From Bradyrhizobiaceae bacterium (GTDB taxonomy: Bacteria; Pseudomonadota; Alphaproteobacteria; Rhizobiales; Hyphomicrobiaceae): a stretch of 9,210 nt of DNA. Below are positions 1-6,444 of the stretch, piece by piece. The stretch's first letter is position 1. Each line of letters opens with the position of its first letter. The translations under genes were made by a program, and so were the position numbers. The notes beneath the pieces were generated by a model that was not told where the DNA came from, did no database searches, and saw only the letters and a list, made by a program, of their open reading frames with translations. Location: the NCBI GenBank assembly GCA_947475855.1, contig CANJPN010000223.1, forward strand, positions 1 to 9,210. The letters run 5' to 3'.

Positions 1-21
1 CAGCGGGGAAGAAATTTTTTT

Positions 22-86
22 GGCGCCCCGCGGCGTTGCTCTCCGGTCGGCCTACGGCCTCCCTACGCGCAACGCCGCGGGGCCCC
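22..86. repeat. Long inverted repeat at left edge
   Basis: Two 14-bp arms are perfect reverse complements: CCCCGCGGCGTTGC at 26-39 and its complement at 69-82. Pairing extends to G25/C83 and, past one mismatch, to GG22-23/CC85-86. The 29-base spacer holds a small GGCC-TAC-GGCC palindrome. A run of seven T lies just outside the left arm, on the wrong side for a plus-strand terminator. On the minus strand the hairpin would be followed by A residues, so it is not a typical intrinsic terminator in either direction. It lies just past the 3' end of the integrase gene. It may be a dispersed palindromic repeat or part of a mobile-element end; the role is unknown. Confidence 0.7.
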
Positions 87-170
87 TTGCCTCCCCCGCC
101 TCGTACACCACGTCCTGGGACGCGCCCGCTATTGCCTCCTGCAGTGATCGCCATGTGCGCTGGTACGGCA

Positions 171-1385
171 TCATCGCGCCCCACCGATGGCAATGACTTT
201 CCGAGTTTCATCAGCGCCGCAGAACTTGGCCCACGCTTCCATCATCGGCCGGCGCCGCTCCAGCGCATCGTCCCTGCGATATGCCTGCTCAGCCTTGTCG
301 CCGATCTGGTGGGCAATTGCGTGCTCGGCAAGCTCGCGCGGGTAACTCGTGCGATTGCCAGCCCAATCGCGGAAGGTTGAGCGAAAGCCGTGAACCGTGA
401 CGCGTTCCACTTTCATTCTGCGCAGCATCATTTCCAGCGCCATGGATGATAGCGGCATGTCGGCCCGCTGGCCGGGAAACACGAAGCCGCCGTCATCCCG
501 TAGCGGCTCCATTTCGCGAAGGATCTCAATGGCCCGTTCACAGAGTGGAATGCGATGCTCGCGCGTTGCCTTCATGCGCACCGCAGGGATCTTCCAAATT
601 TTGGCCTGCAGGTCGATCTCGCTCCAATGCGTGCCTAGCGCTTCGCCGGATCGAGCCGCCGTCAGGATCGCGAATTCGAGGCACCGCGCAGCAACCGCAG
701 GGCGCGCGCGAAGGCTGGCCACGAAGTCAGGCAGGTCGTCTATAGGCATCGCAGCGTGATGCCCGCGCGTGAGCTTCTTGCGGGCCGGCAAGATCAGCTT
801 GAGATGTCCGCGCCATGCGGCAGGGTTCTCGCCGGAACGGAAGCCTTGCACCTTGGCCGCGTCGAGTACGTTCTCGATCCGGCCCCGCACGCGCGAAGCT
901 GTTTCGGGGATTTTCTGCCAAATCGGCTTGAGCACTTCCAAGACGTGCGCCGTCGTGATTTCGTTGACGAGCAATGCGCGCAACGGCTTGGCGTACACGC
1001 TTAGAGTCATTCGCCATTGCGCCCGGTGCTTCGGATTCCGCCAGCTTGGCTCCATGGCTTCAACATGCCGATCCGCCAACTCGCCAAACGTTGGAACCTT
1101 GGGGCCAGCTTCCCGCGTCGCGCGCGGGTCCTTGCCATCTGCCACCAGCGCGCGGGCTTCATCGGCTTTCTTGCGCGCCTTGGCGAGTGGTACCGCGAGT
1201 GTGCCACCAAAGCCGATCTCGCAGCGCTTTCCATCCAGCGGACGCCTGTAGATGAACACCCAGCGCCGCCCGGCCTTTTTGCCGTCCGTGATGCGCAGAT
1301 AGAGCCCGCCGCCATCGGCATAGAGACCGGCCTTCGTTTCCTTCGAGACCTTGGCCGCGCTCAAACGGTGAACTTCCCGCGCCAT
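171..1385 (-). CDS. Tyrosine-type site-specific integrase (P4/DUF4102 family)
   Basis: A 404-residue enzyme expected to integrate and excise a genomic island or prophage by breaking and rejoining DNA through a tyrosine-DNA bond. The N-terminal part (about residues 5-90) is the DUF4102 arm-binding domain, with ADGGGLYLRI and WVFIYR. A core-binding helical domain follows (about 97-200), then the catalytic domain. The catalytic set looks complete: R245 in TAARSGE, probable K272, H332 and R335 in HGFRSTFRDW, H359 in the AHQIGDK segment and nucleophile Y369 in AYRR. Length is normal for the family. The ATG is preceded by a purine-rich AGGGGGA about four bases upstream, which supports this start. 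No excisionase or tRNA is seen next to it. The gene appears intact, so this locus is or was the edge of an integrative element. Family call is firm; cargo and target site are unknown. Confidence 0.93.
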   Translation of the reverse strand: MAREVHRLSAAKVSKETKAGLYADGGGLYLRITDGKKAGRRWVFIYRRPLDGKRCEIGFGGTLAVPLAKARKKADEARALVADGKDPRATREAGPKVPTFGELADRHVEAMEPSWRNPKHRAQWRMTLSVYAKPLRALLVNEITTAHVLEVLKPIWQKIPETASRVRGRIENVLDAAKVQGFRSGENPAAWRGHLKLILPARKKLTRGHHAAMPIDDLPDFVASLRARPAVAARCLEFAILTAARSGEALGTHWSEIDLQAKIWKIPAVRMKATREHRIPLCERAIEILREMEPLRDDGGFVFPGQRADMPLSSMALEMMLRRMKVERVTVHGFRSTFRDWAGNRTSYPRELAEHAIAHQIGDKAEQAYRRDDALERRRPMMEAWAKFCGADETRKVIAIGGAR

Positions 1386-1407
1386 TCGTTCCCCCTAAGT
1401 CACCATT

Positions 1408-1441
1408 CGCCCTAACATCCGCCCTAACAAGATGGGCGGAT
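1408..1441. repeat. Direct and inverted repeats in integrase leader
   Basis: CGCCCTAACA occurs twice, at 1408-1417 and 1420-1429, with a 12-bp period. A related CCCCTAAGT sits nearer the start codon at about 1392-1400. The second copy overlaps a perfect 8-bp inverted repeat: ATCCGCCC at 1417-1424 and GGGCGGAT at 1434-1441, with a 9-base loop. The cluster is 23 to 56 bp upstream of the integrase start, a position that would suit an operator, an arm-type integrase site or an mRNA hairpin. The repeats are seen directly; the function is inferred. Confidence 0.55.
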
Positions 1442-1464
1442 TGCAGCGAATTGTGAAGTACGGG

Positions 1465-1538
1465 CGCGAACAGGGAAAGCGCTATCCCCTTGGATTTATG
1501 GGGTAGCGTGCTACATGTGCGGACTGTCGCGAACAGGG
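1465..1538. repeat. 11-bp direct repeat pair flanking a hairpin
   Basis: CGCGAACAGGG is present at 1465-1475 and again at 1528-1538, start to start 63 bp. Between the copies lies an imperfect inverted repeat, GCTATCCCC at 1481-1489 with GGGGTAGC at 1500-1507 (one bulged base), followed by TAGC-GT-GCTA at 1504-1513. This arrangement upstream of an integrase gene resembles recombination-site architecture but no conserved core can be assigned. Confidence 0.5.
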
Positions 1539-1601
1539 GTTTGGCGGGTATCGTCTCCGCCAATTCATTTTTGAAGTGCATGAATTGTTTTTCCTGCACT
1601 T

Positions 1602-1804
1602 AGCGCGGTCCCACAGGTTCTCCCAGATCAGGCTCGGGATCCGCTCTTCGCCCGGCGAGGGCAGATGCTACCGTGCGCGTAGCTCTGAAGCCGGCTGCAC
1701 AACGCATCGACCTTGCCGTCGCGGATGAGCGCGGAAGCCTCACCTGGCAGGTCGGCACTGCTCTGGGTTTTGCGGCTCAACTTGGGTTTTCGTCCGGAGT
1801 GCCA
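1602..1804 (-). pseudogene. Possible frameshifted gene remnant, family not recognised
   Basis: On the minus strand a short open stretch without a clear start codon reads LPGEASALIRDGKVDAL and then SRLQSYAHGSI, at about 1750-1664. It then runs to a stop in its own frame. A frame change near 1662 (one base missing after the TG of an apparent TGN codon) would continue it as PSPGEERIPSLIWENLWDRA at 1661-1602. The joined product, about 67 residues, has protein-like composition with a charged helical pattern. I do not recognise the family. It could be debris of a gene broken by mobile-element activity, or a chance reading in GC-rich DNA. It does not overlap the intact genes on either side. Confidence 0.3.
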
Positions 1805-1809
1805 TAGGC

Positions 1810-1861
1810 TAGAGCATTATCCGATCATACGCGATCGCCGGGGTGGTCCAATGATCGGATA
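1810..1861. repeat. Palindromic repeat, copy 1 (degenerate)
   Basis: TATCCGATCAT at 1818-1828 and ATGATCGGATA at 1851-1861 form a perfect 11-bp inverted repeat with a 22-base spacer. The left arm is preceded by TAGAGCAT at 1810-1817, the same outer sequence as the neighbouring repeat at 1881-1943, but the matching right-hand ATGCTCTA is missing here. It looks like a degenerate copy of the same dispersed repeat family. Confidence 0.7.
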
Positions 1862-1880
1862 CTGCCTAATCTATAGAATC

Positions 1881-1943
1881 TAGAGCATCTTTATCCGACC
1901 AGCGAATCGCGAAAGTGATTCCGTCTGTTCGGATGATGCTCTA
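1881..1943. repeat. Palindromic repeat, copy 2 (complete)
   Basis: The outer arms TAGAGCATC (1881-1889) and GATGCTCTA (1935-1943) are perfect complements. The inner arms ATCCGA (1893-1898) and TCGGAT (1929-1934) also pair, and a third nested pair, GAATC (1904-1908) and GATTC (1917-1921), closes around an 8-base loop. The whole element can fold as a near-continuous hairpin. TAGAGCAT...ATCCGA repeats of this type are, as far as I recall, frequent between genes in Rhizobiales. It ends 61 bases before the ATPase start, so it lies in the probable promoter or leader of that gene. Confidence 0.8.
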
Positions 1944-1988
1944 TCGGGCCACGCTTCACGACGATCAGGATCTCATTGATCAGTTGCC

Positions 1989-1995
1989 AAGGAGG
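1989..1995 (+). promoter_or_regulatory. Ribosome binding site for the AAA ATPase
   Basis: AAGGAGG, close to the ideal Shine-Dalgarno sequence, sits 9 bases before the ATG at 2005. It decides the start. The frame stays open upstream to a GTG at 1915, but that extension would run through the palindromic repeat and has no comparable ribosome binding site. Confidence 0.85.
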
Positions 1996-2004
1996 CTTCC
2001 CGTA

Positions 2005-2871
2005 ATGGGAGACCATCATCACGTCAGCTCGAAGAGCATCCTGAAATTCAGCGATCTGCGTGAGCAGTTCGACGAAACAGGCCAACCCGGCGCACCGAAG
2101 CCGCCCCCCATCGTCGGCAAGCACCATCTCGGCGTGCTAGCCGAGATGATCGAGATCGTCGAGCGGCAATGGCGCACGAATGTGCGTCGCGGGCTGATCA
2201 AGGGTTTCTTTCTGGTAGGGCCGCCGGGAACTGGAAAAACGACGCTGGCAAAGCGCCTGGCCTACGAGCTTGGTCTCAAGCGCCGCGAGGTCTCCGGCGG
2301 GTCGTCGGTGGTGATGGCGCTGATCGATGGCGCGGAGATCGCCCGCTCGCGCTACGGCGAGAGCGAGGAGCGCATCCTCGACCTGTTCGCGCACGCCCGC
2401 GCCGGTTTCACGGCCGCCGACCAACGTTCGGTGGTGCTCTTCGACGACGTCGAATCGATCTTCATGGCGCGCGGCAGCCAACACGCCAAGGAATGGCACT
2501 TCTCGCAGGACAGCGTGTTCTTCCACGCCGTCGACGATCTCGATACGAGCCGCTCGGTTCTGGTCCTCACCAGCAACCGGCCAGACCTCGTCGACGAGGC
2601 GATCCGCGACCGATTCCTAACCTACCATATCGACTATCCAGACCGCGATACGCTGATCGAGATTGCCATGAGCCTTGCCACTCTGCAGCAGTTCTCGCCC
2701 GCGCAGTGCAGCCTTCTCGAACAGCGCCTCGACGATGCGATCACCTGCGGTGCAGTCCGCAGCATGCGCGACGTACAGCGCTTTGTCGTCCAGCACTATA
2801 TCGCCGACGTGCTCGGCCGGCCCTCGCTTGCGCAAACGCACAGTACGCCACCGGCTGACCTGACACCTTAG
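2005..2871 (+). CDS. AAA+ ATPase, TRIP13/Pch2-like Walker B region
   Basis: A 288-residue single-domain ATPase expected to remodel or unfold a partner protein using ATP. A short N-terminal segment (1-62) precedes one AAA+ module: Walker A GPPGTGKT at 72-79, a pore-loop region about 98-120 ending in RYGESEERI, Walker B VVLFDD at 143-148, sensor 1 N191 in LTSN, candidate arginine fingers R201 and R203 in IRDRF, and a probable sensor 2 helix around SMRD at 253-256. VES after Walker B resembles TRIP13/Pch2-type ATPases, but the usual catalytic Glu is Asp148. No signal peptide or membrane segment is seen. The ATG at 2005 is chosen for its strong ribosome binding site. The gene stands alone, divergent from the integrase gene and convergent with the cupin gene, overlapping its end by 4 bp. 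AAA+ ATPase is firm; the TRIP13-like label and target are tentative. Confidence 0.9.
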   Translation: MGDHHHVSSKSILKFSDLREQFDETGQPGAPKPPPIVGKHHLGVLAEMIEIVERQWRTNVRRGLIKGFFLVGPPGTGKTTLAKRLAYELGLKRREVSGGSSVVMALIDGAEIARSRYGESEERILDLFAHARAGFTAADQRSVVLFDDVESIFMARGSQHAKEWHFSQDSVFFHAVDDLDTSRSVLVLTSNRPDLVDEAIRDRFLTYHIDYPDRDTLIEIAMSLATLQQFSPAQCSLLEQRLDDAITCGAVRSMRDVQRFVVQHYIADVLGRPSLAQTHSTPPADLTP

Positions 2872-3863
2872 CGATGGCGCTCGCGCTGGCGCACGATACG
2901 GCCGGCCTCGATCGGCTTGCCGTCGGCGTCGTAAATTCGCGTGTTCGTATAGCCCTCGGGCCAGATCTCGGTGAACCAGGTCCGAATCCCGAACGCGATG
3001 CGCAACTGCTTGATCGGGTTCGGGTTGTCGTTCATGTGCTCGTGCTCCCACATCGCCGGTGGCACGTAGAGCACGTCGCCCGCTTCCCACGGCACCTTGC
3101 GACCCTGCATCTCGGTGTAGCCCACGCCCTCGACGGCGTAGACGACGGCTTCAAGATGCTTGTGGCGGCCGCTGTGGTGATAGGGCGGCTCGATCCACTG
3201 GTGGGTGATCGCGACGCTGATCGCGCGAAAGCCATTCTTCGGGACGACGAGATACTGCAGGTAATCGTGCTGGTTCTTGAGCGCGGCGATGTTGCCCTGC
3301 GGCTCGAAGCTGTCGTCATTGGCGGGTGCGTCCTCGATATGGATCACGGCCCGCGCGCCGTCCGGGTAGTACTGCGAGTTCTGCGGCGGCACCGCCTTGA
3401 TCAGAGCGGCATCGTTCGGCCCGCACGTCTCGATCTGCTCGAGACGTGCTACGCGCACGAACCGCTCAAGGTCGAAGATCATGCCGGAGATGTAGAGCAC
3501 CGGCACCTTGCCGGTGTTGAAGTGCTGGTGCTCAGCCCAGTACGGGATGTGGATCGTCGTGCTCTTGTGCCAGTCGAAGCGCTGGCCGTTGATGATGCTG
3601 AAACCCTCGCCTTCGAGGATGTGCATCGATTCCTCGCCGTGGCGGTGCTTGCCGGTGTGCCAGCCGACCGGGATCTCCGCCTTCAGGACATTGCTGCCCA
3701 TGGTGGCAAAGCCCAGATTGTTGGCGACCATCAGCTTGACCTTGGCGTCCTGGGGCGTGCTCACCCACGGAATGTCCTTGTCGCGGGCGACGAAGCCAGA
3801 ACCGTTGAGATCGTCTTCGATCTGGTTTCGCGCATTGAGCCACTCGTCGTAGAAGTTCTTCAT
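2868..3863 (-). CDS. Two-domain cupin protein, gentisate dioxygenase-like
   Basis: A 331-residue bicupin, probably a cytosolic metal-dependent dioxygenase. Cupin domain 1 has HRHGEE (H73, H75, E78) and a later His pair, H112 and H114. Cupin domain 2 has HKHLE (H234, H236, E238) and H274/H276 in WEHEHM. Both domains therefore keep a plausible metal site. Overall layout and length resemble gentisate 1,2-dioxygenase and 1-hydroxy-2-naphthoate dioxygenase, where usually only the N-terminal site is complete, so the reaction may differ. The open frame continues upstream, but that part is Arg/Pro/His-rich low-quality sequence overlapping the Bug gene. MKNFYDEW is the natural start, with GAGG about five bases before the ATG. 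It follows the Bug gene after 74 bases and is the last gene of the putative operon. Bicupin is firm; substrate is unknown. Confidence 0.88.
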   Translation of the reverse strand: MKNFYDEWLNARNQIEDDLNGSGFVARDKDIPWVSTPQDAKVKLMVANNLGFATMGSNVLKAEIPVGWHTGKHRHGEESMHILEGEGFSIINGQRFDWHKSTTIHIPYWAEHQHFNTGKVPVLYISGMIFDLERFVRVARLEQIETCGPNDAALIKAVPPQNSQYYPDGARAVIHIEDAPANDDSFEPQGNIAALKNQHDYLQYLVVPKNGFRAISVAITHQWIEPPYHHSGRHKHLEAVVYAVEGVGYTEMQGRKVPWEAGDVLYVPPAMWEHEHMNDNPNPIKQLRIAFGIRTWFTEIWPEGYTNTRIYDADGKPIEAGRIVRQRERHR

Positions 3864-3937
3864 GGGACCTCGCGTCTGGCGGTGATGCTGGTTGCGGCCT
3901 GAAGGCTGGGGCCTGAGAATCGGAACTCTTTGCGCCG

Positions 3938-4969
3938 TCAATTGCGCTTTTCGACGACGGACTTGATGCGGCTCTTCTGTTCCGGAGTGACGCTGCCGAC
4001 CACGCTGATCGCCATCTCGCGGGTCGTCACAGGATCCTGATAGTCGACGATTCGCTGCGTGCGCGCGCCCTCGGCGATCAGCGCGGGTTCGCTCAATGCC
4101 TGCTTCACCGCCTTCTGCAGATAGGCAAGGCGGGCCTCGGCCATTCCCGGCGGCACGATCAGGATGCGGCCGAGATTGTCGACTTTGGAGCGGAAGTCGA
4201 ACCACCATTGCTGGTCGGGGGTCAGCGGCACGGCTTCGAAAATAGTGGGCAGATCCGGAAAGAAGAGCGAGCGCGTGCGCGCCATGGTCGCGACCGCGCG
4301 TGCCGTGCCCGTGTTGACGTAGTTGATCGCCGCTGGGTCCGACGTGTAGATCGCGTCGACCTCGCCGCGGCCGATGGCGAGCGCCACCTCGCTGGTACTC
4401 TTGAAACCAAGGATGACCTTGCAGTCGAGGCTCAGTGCTTCACAGGTGAAGGCGGCACCGTCAGACAGGCCGTCCATGGGGCCGGTCGCCCCCCAGACCA
4501 CCCGGGCGCCGAGCTTGTTGGCATCGGCGGGCGCCTTGATCTTCGAGCCGGGGGAGACGACCCAGACATAGGGTGATTTGCTGACGAGGCCGAGATAGCC
4601 GACCTTGGCGAGATCGTAGCGTGCACCGGCTTCGCCGACGAGCTGCGCCATCGATGCGGCGGTGCCGCCGGCCAGCATCATCTGCAGTCCGTCCGGCGTG
4701 GACGTGTAGAGACGCCCCAGCGCCGTCATCCCGGCCGCGCCCGGCTGATTCTCGACGACGACCGTGGCGCCGAGCGCCTTGCCGATATAGGGCGCGATCA
4801 TTCGCGCATAGAGATCGTAGCCGCCACCGGAGGAATAGCCGACGATCAGCCGGGCGGTCTTGCCCTTGAAGAACGCCTCTTCGGTATCCTGTGCGGCGGC
4901 ACCCGAGCACATGACGCCGAAAGCCGTCATGGCAGCGCAAAGGAGTTTTCTCATCGGCATGGGCACCAT
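3938..4969 (-). CDS. Bug/TctC-family periplasmic solute-binding protein
   Basis: A 343-residue secreted binding protein of the tripartite tricarboxylate transporter family, which usually captures carboxylic acids in the periplasm. A Sec signal peptide is clear: basic MRK, a hydrophobic stretch and a probable cleavage after SGAAA (about residue 26). The mature protein shows the family signature: ARLIVGYSSGGGYD (39-52), then YARMIAPYIG, VVVENQPGAAG and TPDG. GYSSGGGYD rather than the commoner PFPPGG form places it in a divergent Bug branch. The ATG at 4969 is chosen for AGGTG six bases upstream; in-frame ATGs 9 and 15 bases downstream are alternatives. It starts 41 bases after the MmgE/PrpD gene. 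No TctA/TctB membrane genes are seen, so it is an orphan receptor, as is common for Bug proteins, and could also act in sensing. Confidence 0.9.
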   Translation of the reverse strand: MVPMPMRKLLCAAMTAFGVMCSGAAAQDTEEAFFKGKTARLIVGYSSGGGYDLYARMIAPYIGKALGATVVVENQPGAAGMTALGRLYTSTPDGLQMMLAGGTAASMAQLVGEAGARYDLAKVGYLGLVSKSPYVWVVSPGSKIKAPADANKLGARVVWGATGPMDGLSDGAAFTCEALSLDCKVILGFKSTSEVALAIGRGEVDAIYTSDPAAINYVNTGTARAVATMARTRSLFFPDLPTIFEAVPLTPDQQWWFDFRSKVDNLGRILIVPPGMAEARLAYLQKAVKQALSEPALIAEGARTQRIVDYQDPVTTREMAISVVGSVTPEQKSRIKSVVEKRN

Positions 4970-5010
4970 GGCTGTCACCTTCGCAGACGCTCCAATGTGG
5001 CCTGATACAT

Positions 5011-6444
5011 TCAGCGTGCCGCCGCGTCCGCCACGAGGCAATCGGCAAGCGCGGCGATGTCGTCAAGCCTGTCGATGGTCAGGACCGTTTCCGTGAGCCG
5101 CCGACACCGCTCGTCGCCCAGGACAGCGGCTGCATTCTCCTGCAGCTTTCCGATCACCTCGGCTTCCGTGAACGGCTGGGCCGGATGGCCTGGAGGCGGC
5201 CGTGACCGACCGCGCGCGACGAAGCCGTCACGGGTGTGGATCTCGATACGGCTCAGGAATTCGCCGGACGAGGCGCCGGCGAGATCATCGCATGCCGCAA
5301 CCTCGACCTTTTGGAGGAAGTCCTTGCGCCGCGGATCAAGTACCTTTTCCACGTCGAAGCTGTCCGGATTTACGGTGCCGTCGATCACGGCGGCGGCCAC
5401 AATATAGGGCAGAGAATGGTCCGCGGTCTCGCGCGAGAAAGGAGCCCAAGGGTCTTTCCGGCTGGCCACGAGATGCTGGTAGACGGCTGGCTGCGTCTCC
5501 ACGCGCACGCGCTCGATACTGGCGATATCCGGGATCGCACTGCGCGCCTCGAGCGCTGCCTGGATCGCGCTTTGTGCGCGCGAGCCGACCGGCCAACGTT
5601 TGAAAGTCACGTCCTTGATCCGCGCAAACGGCGCCCGCGAAGCGAGCCGGCCAATCAACTCGTCGCGCACACCCGGCGTCGGATCGATCAGCTTCAGGAA
5701 ACCGAACTTGCCGACGAACGGGCGGACCGCGCCCTCGACTCCAATCGATGCCAAAAGGCCGGCGAAGACCGAGTGACGCACAGCATCGCTACCGTTGAAG
5801 CGCTTCCACATCGTCAGGTCGCCGCGCCGGTTGAGTTCGCCCGACTCGATCTCGAGGCTCGCTGCGTGTGGGATCACGGTTATCGCTAGGGCCTCGACAA
5901 TCTGCTGGTGATTGAGCTCGAGCAGCGTCGCCACCGCGCAGGTACCCGCGATCGCGGTCGCGTTGACGTAGTCCCAGCCGCCCTTGTCCAGATCGATCGT
6001 GTCGAACAGGTGCAGCGCCACCTCGTAGCCGACGCTGAGTGCGTGCACGACGTCGCGTCCGCTCGCTTGCTTCCATTCGGCTACCGCCAGCACGGCAGGC
6101 ACGATGTCGCTTGGGTGGCCCGCGCTTTTGCGGCCCACATAGAGGTCGTTGTAATCGTAGGCCCGCAGCGGCGCGCCATTGACGAGTGCTGCCACCTCCG
6201 GCGAGGCGCGCAGCCGCGTGCCCCAGATCCGCGAGCCGGTTGGCATCCCAAACAAGCCGGCATAGCGTCGGGCTGCTTGCGCGGCAGGATGGTCCAGTGC
6301 GCCGAGAGCAACGGCAAACGAGTCGAGCAGCACGAGCCGCGCCGCTGCGACGACGTCGGCTGAATGCATGCGCTGGGCTTCGGCGACGAACGAAGCAATC
6401 GCATCGGCGACCTCGTCGCGCGGGCCCGTCTGCGCGTCCGCCAT
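5011..6444 (-). CDS. MmgE/PrpD family protein (2-methylcitrate dehydratase-like)
   Basis: A 477-residue cytosolic protein of the family that includes 2-methylcitrate dehydratase PrpD and cis-aconitate decarboxylase, which eliminate water or CO2 from polycarboxylic acids. Family marks run in order: an N-terminal all-helical domain with LLDSFAVALGA (39-49), AYDYND (95-100), AGHPSD (108-113) and YEVALHLFD; then the second domain with KRWPVGSRAQSAIQAAL (282-298) and the strongly conserved ETADHSLPYIVA (339-350). Length is typical. The usual DFDD-type motif reads DYND, which may mark a different substrate. The start ATG shares one base with the aldolase stop (TGATG), pointing to translational coupling. 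No methylcitrate synthase or other prp gene is adjacent, so a role in propionate breakdown is unlikely; it more likely acts on an intermediate of this operon's own pathway. Confidence 0.9.
   Translation of the reverse strand: MADAQTGPRDEVADAIASFVAEAQRMHSADVVAAARLVLLDSFAVALGALDHPAAQAARRYAGLFGMPTGSRIWGTRLRASPEVAALVNGAPLRAYDYNDLYVGRKSAGHPSDIVPAVLAVAEWKQASGRDVVHALSVGYEVALHLFDTIDLDKGGWDYVNATAIAGTCAVATLLELNHQQIVEALAITVIPHAASLEIESGELNRRGDLTMWKRFNGSDAVRHSVFAGLLASIGVEGAVRPFVGKFGFLKLIDPTPGVRDELIGRLASRAPFARIKDVTFKRWPVGSRAQSAIQAALEARSAIPDIASIERVRVETQPAVYQHLVASRKDPWAPFSRETADHSLPYIVAAAVIDGTVNPDSFDVEKVLDPRRKDFLQKVEVAACDDLAGASSGEFLSRIEIHTRDGFVARGRSRPPPGHPAQPFTEAEVIGKLQENAAAVLGDERCRRLTETVLTIDRLDDIAALADCLVADAAAR

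Larger units (their letters stand above)
1386..2004. other. Gene-poor spacer between integrase and AAA ATPase genes
   Basis: These 619 bases separate the divergently transcribed integrase and ATPase genes. I see no intact gene, tRNA or other structural RNA. The stretch holds the integrase upstream region with direct and inverted repeats (1392-1538), a possible frameshifted coding remnant on the minus strand (1602-1804) and two related palindromic repeats (1810-1861 and 1881-1943). The ATPase ribosome binding site lies at its right end. Promoters for both genes must lie here, but I could not pick convincing -35/-10 pairs. Confidence 0.75.

Noticed and set aside
22..86. Rho-independent terminator
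   Set aside because: The T-run precedes the hairpin on the plus strand and becomes an A-run after it on the minus strand, and the loop is 29 bases long.
1915..2004. GTG start giving the AAA ATPase 30 more residues
   Set aside because: The extension would be read through the palindromic repeat and lacks a ribosome binding site; the ATG at 2005 has an excellent one.
1386..2004. tRNA gene as integration target
   Set aside because: No cloverleaf or conserved T-arm (GGTTCGAATCC-like) sequence is present on either strand.
2005..2871. A CBASS operon around the TRIP13-like ATPase
   Set aside because: No HORMA protein, CD-NTase or effector is encoded in the window; the neighbours are an integrase and a catabolic operon.
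2874..3902. Long plus-strand open frame of 342 residues opposite the cupin gene
   Set aside because: It is antisense to a well-supported gene; its His/Val/Asp/Leu-rich composition is that of a mirror frame in GC-rich DNA and no domain is recognisable.
3864..4208. N-terminal extension of the cupin reading frame by 115 residues
   Set aside because: It overlaps the Bug gene, has Arg/Pro/His-rich composition typical of a shadow frame, and the cupin fold starts naturally at MKNFYDEW with a GAGG upstream.
5236..5889. Plus-strand open frames opposite the MmgE/PrpD gene and similar ones opposite the aldolase, permease and ABC ATPase genes
   Set aside because: All are antisense to genes with clear family motifs and show no motifs or ribosome binding sites of their own.
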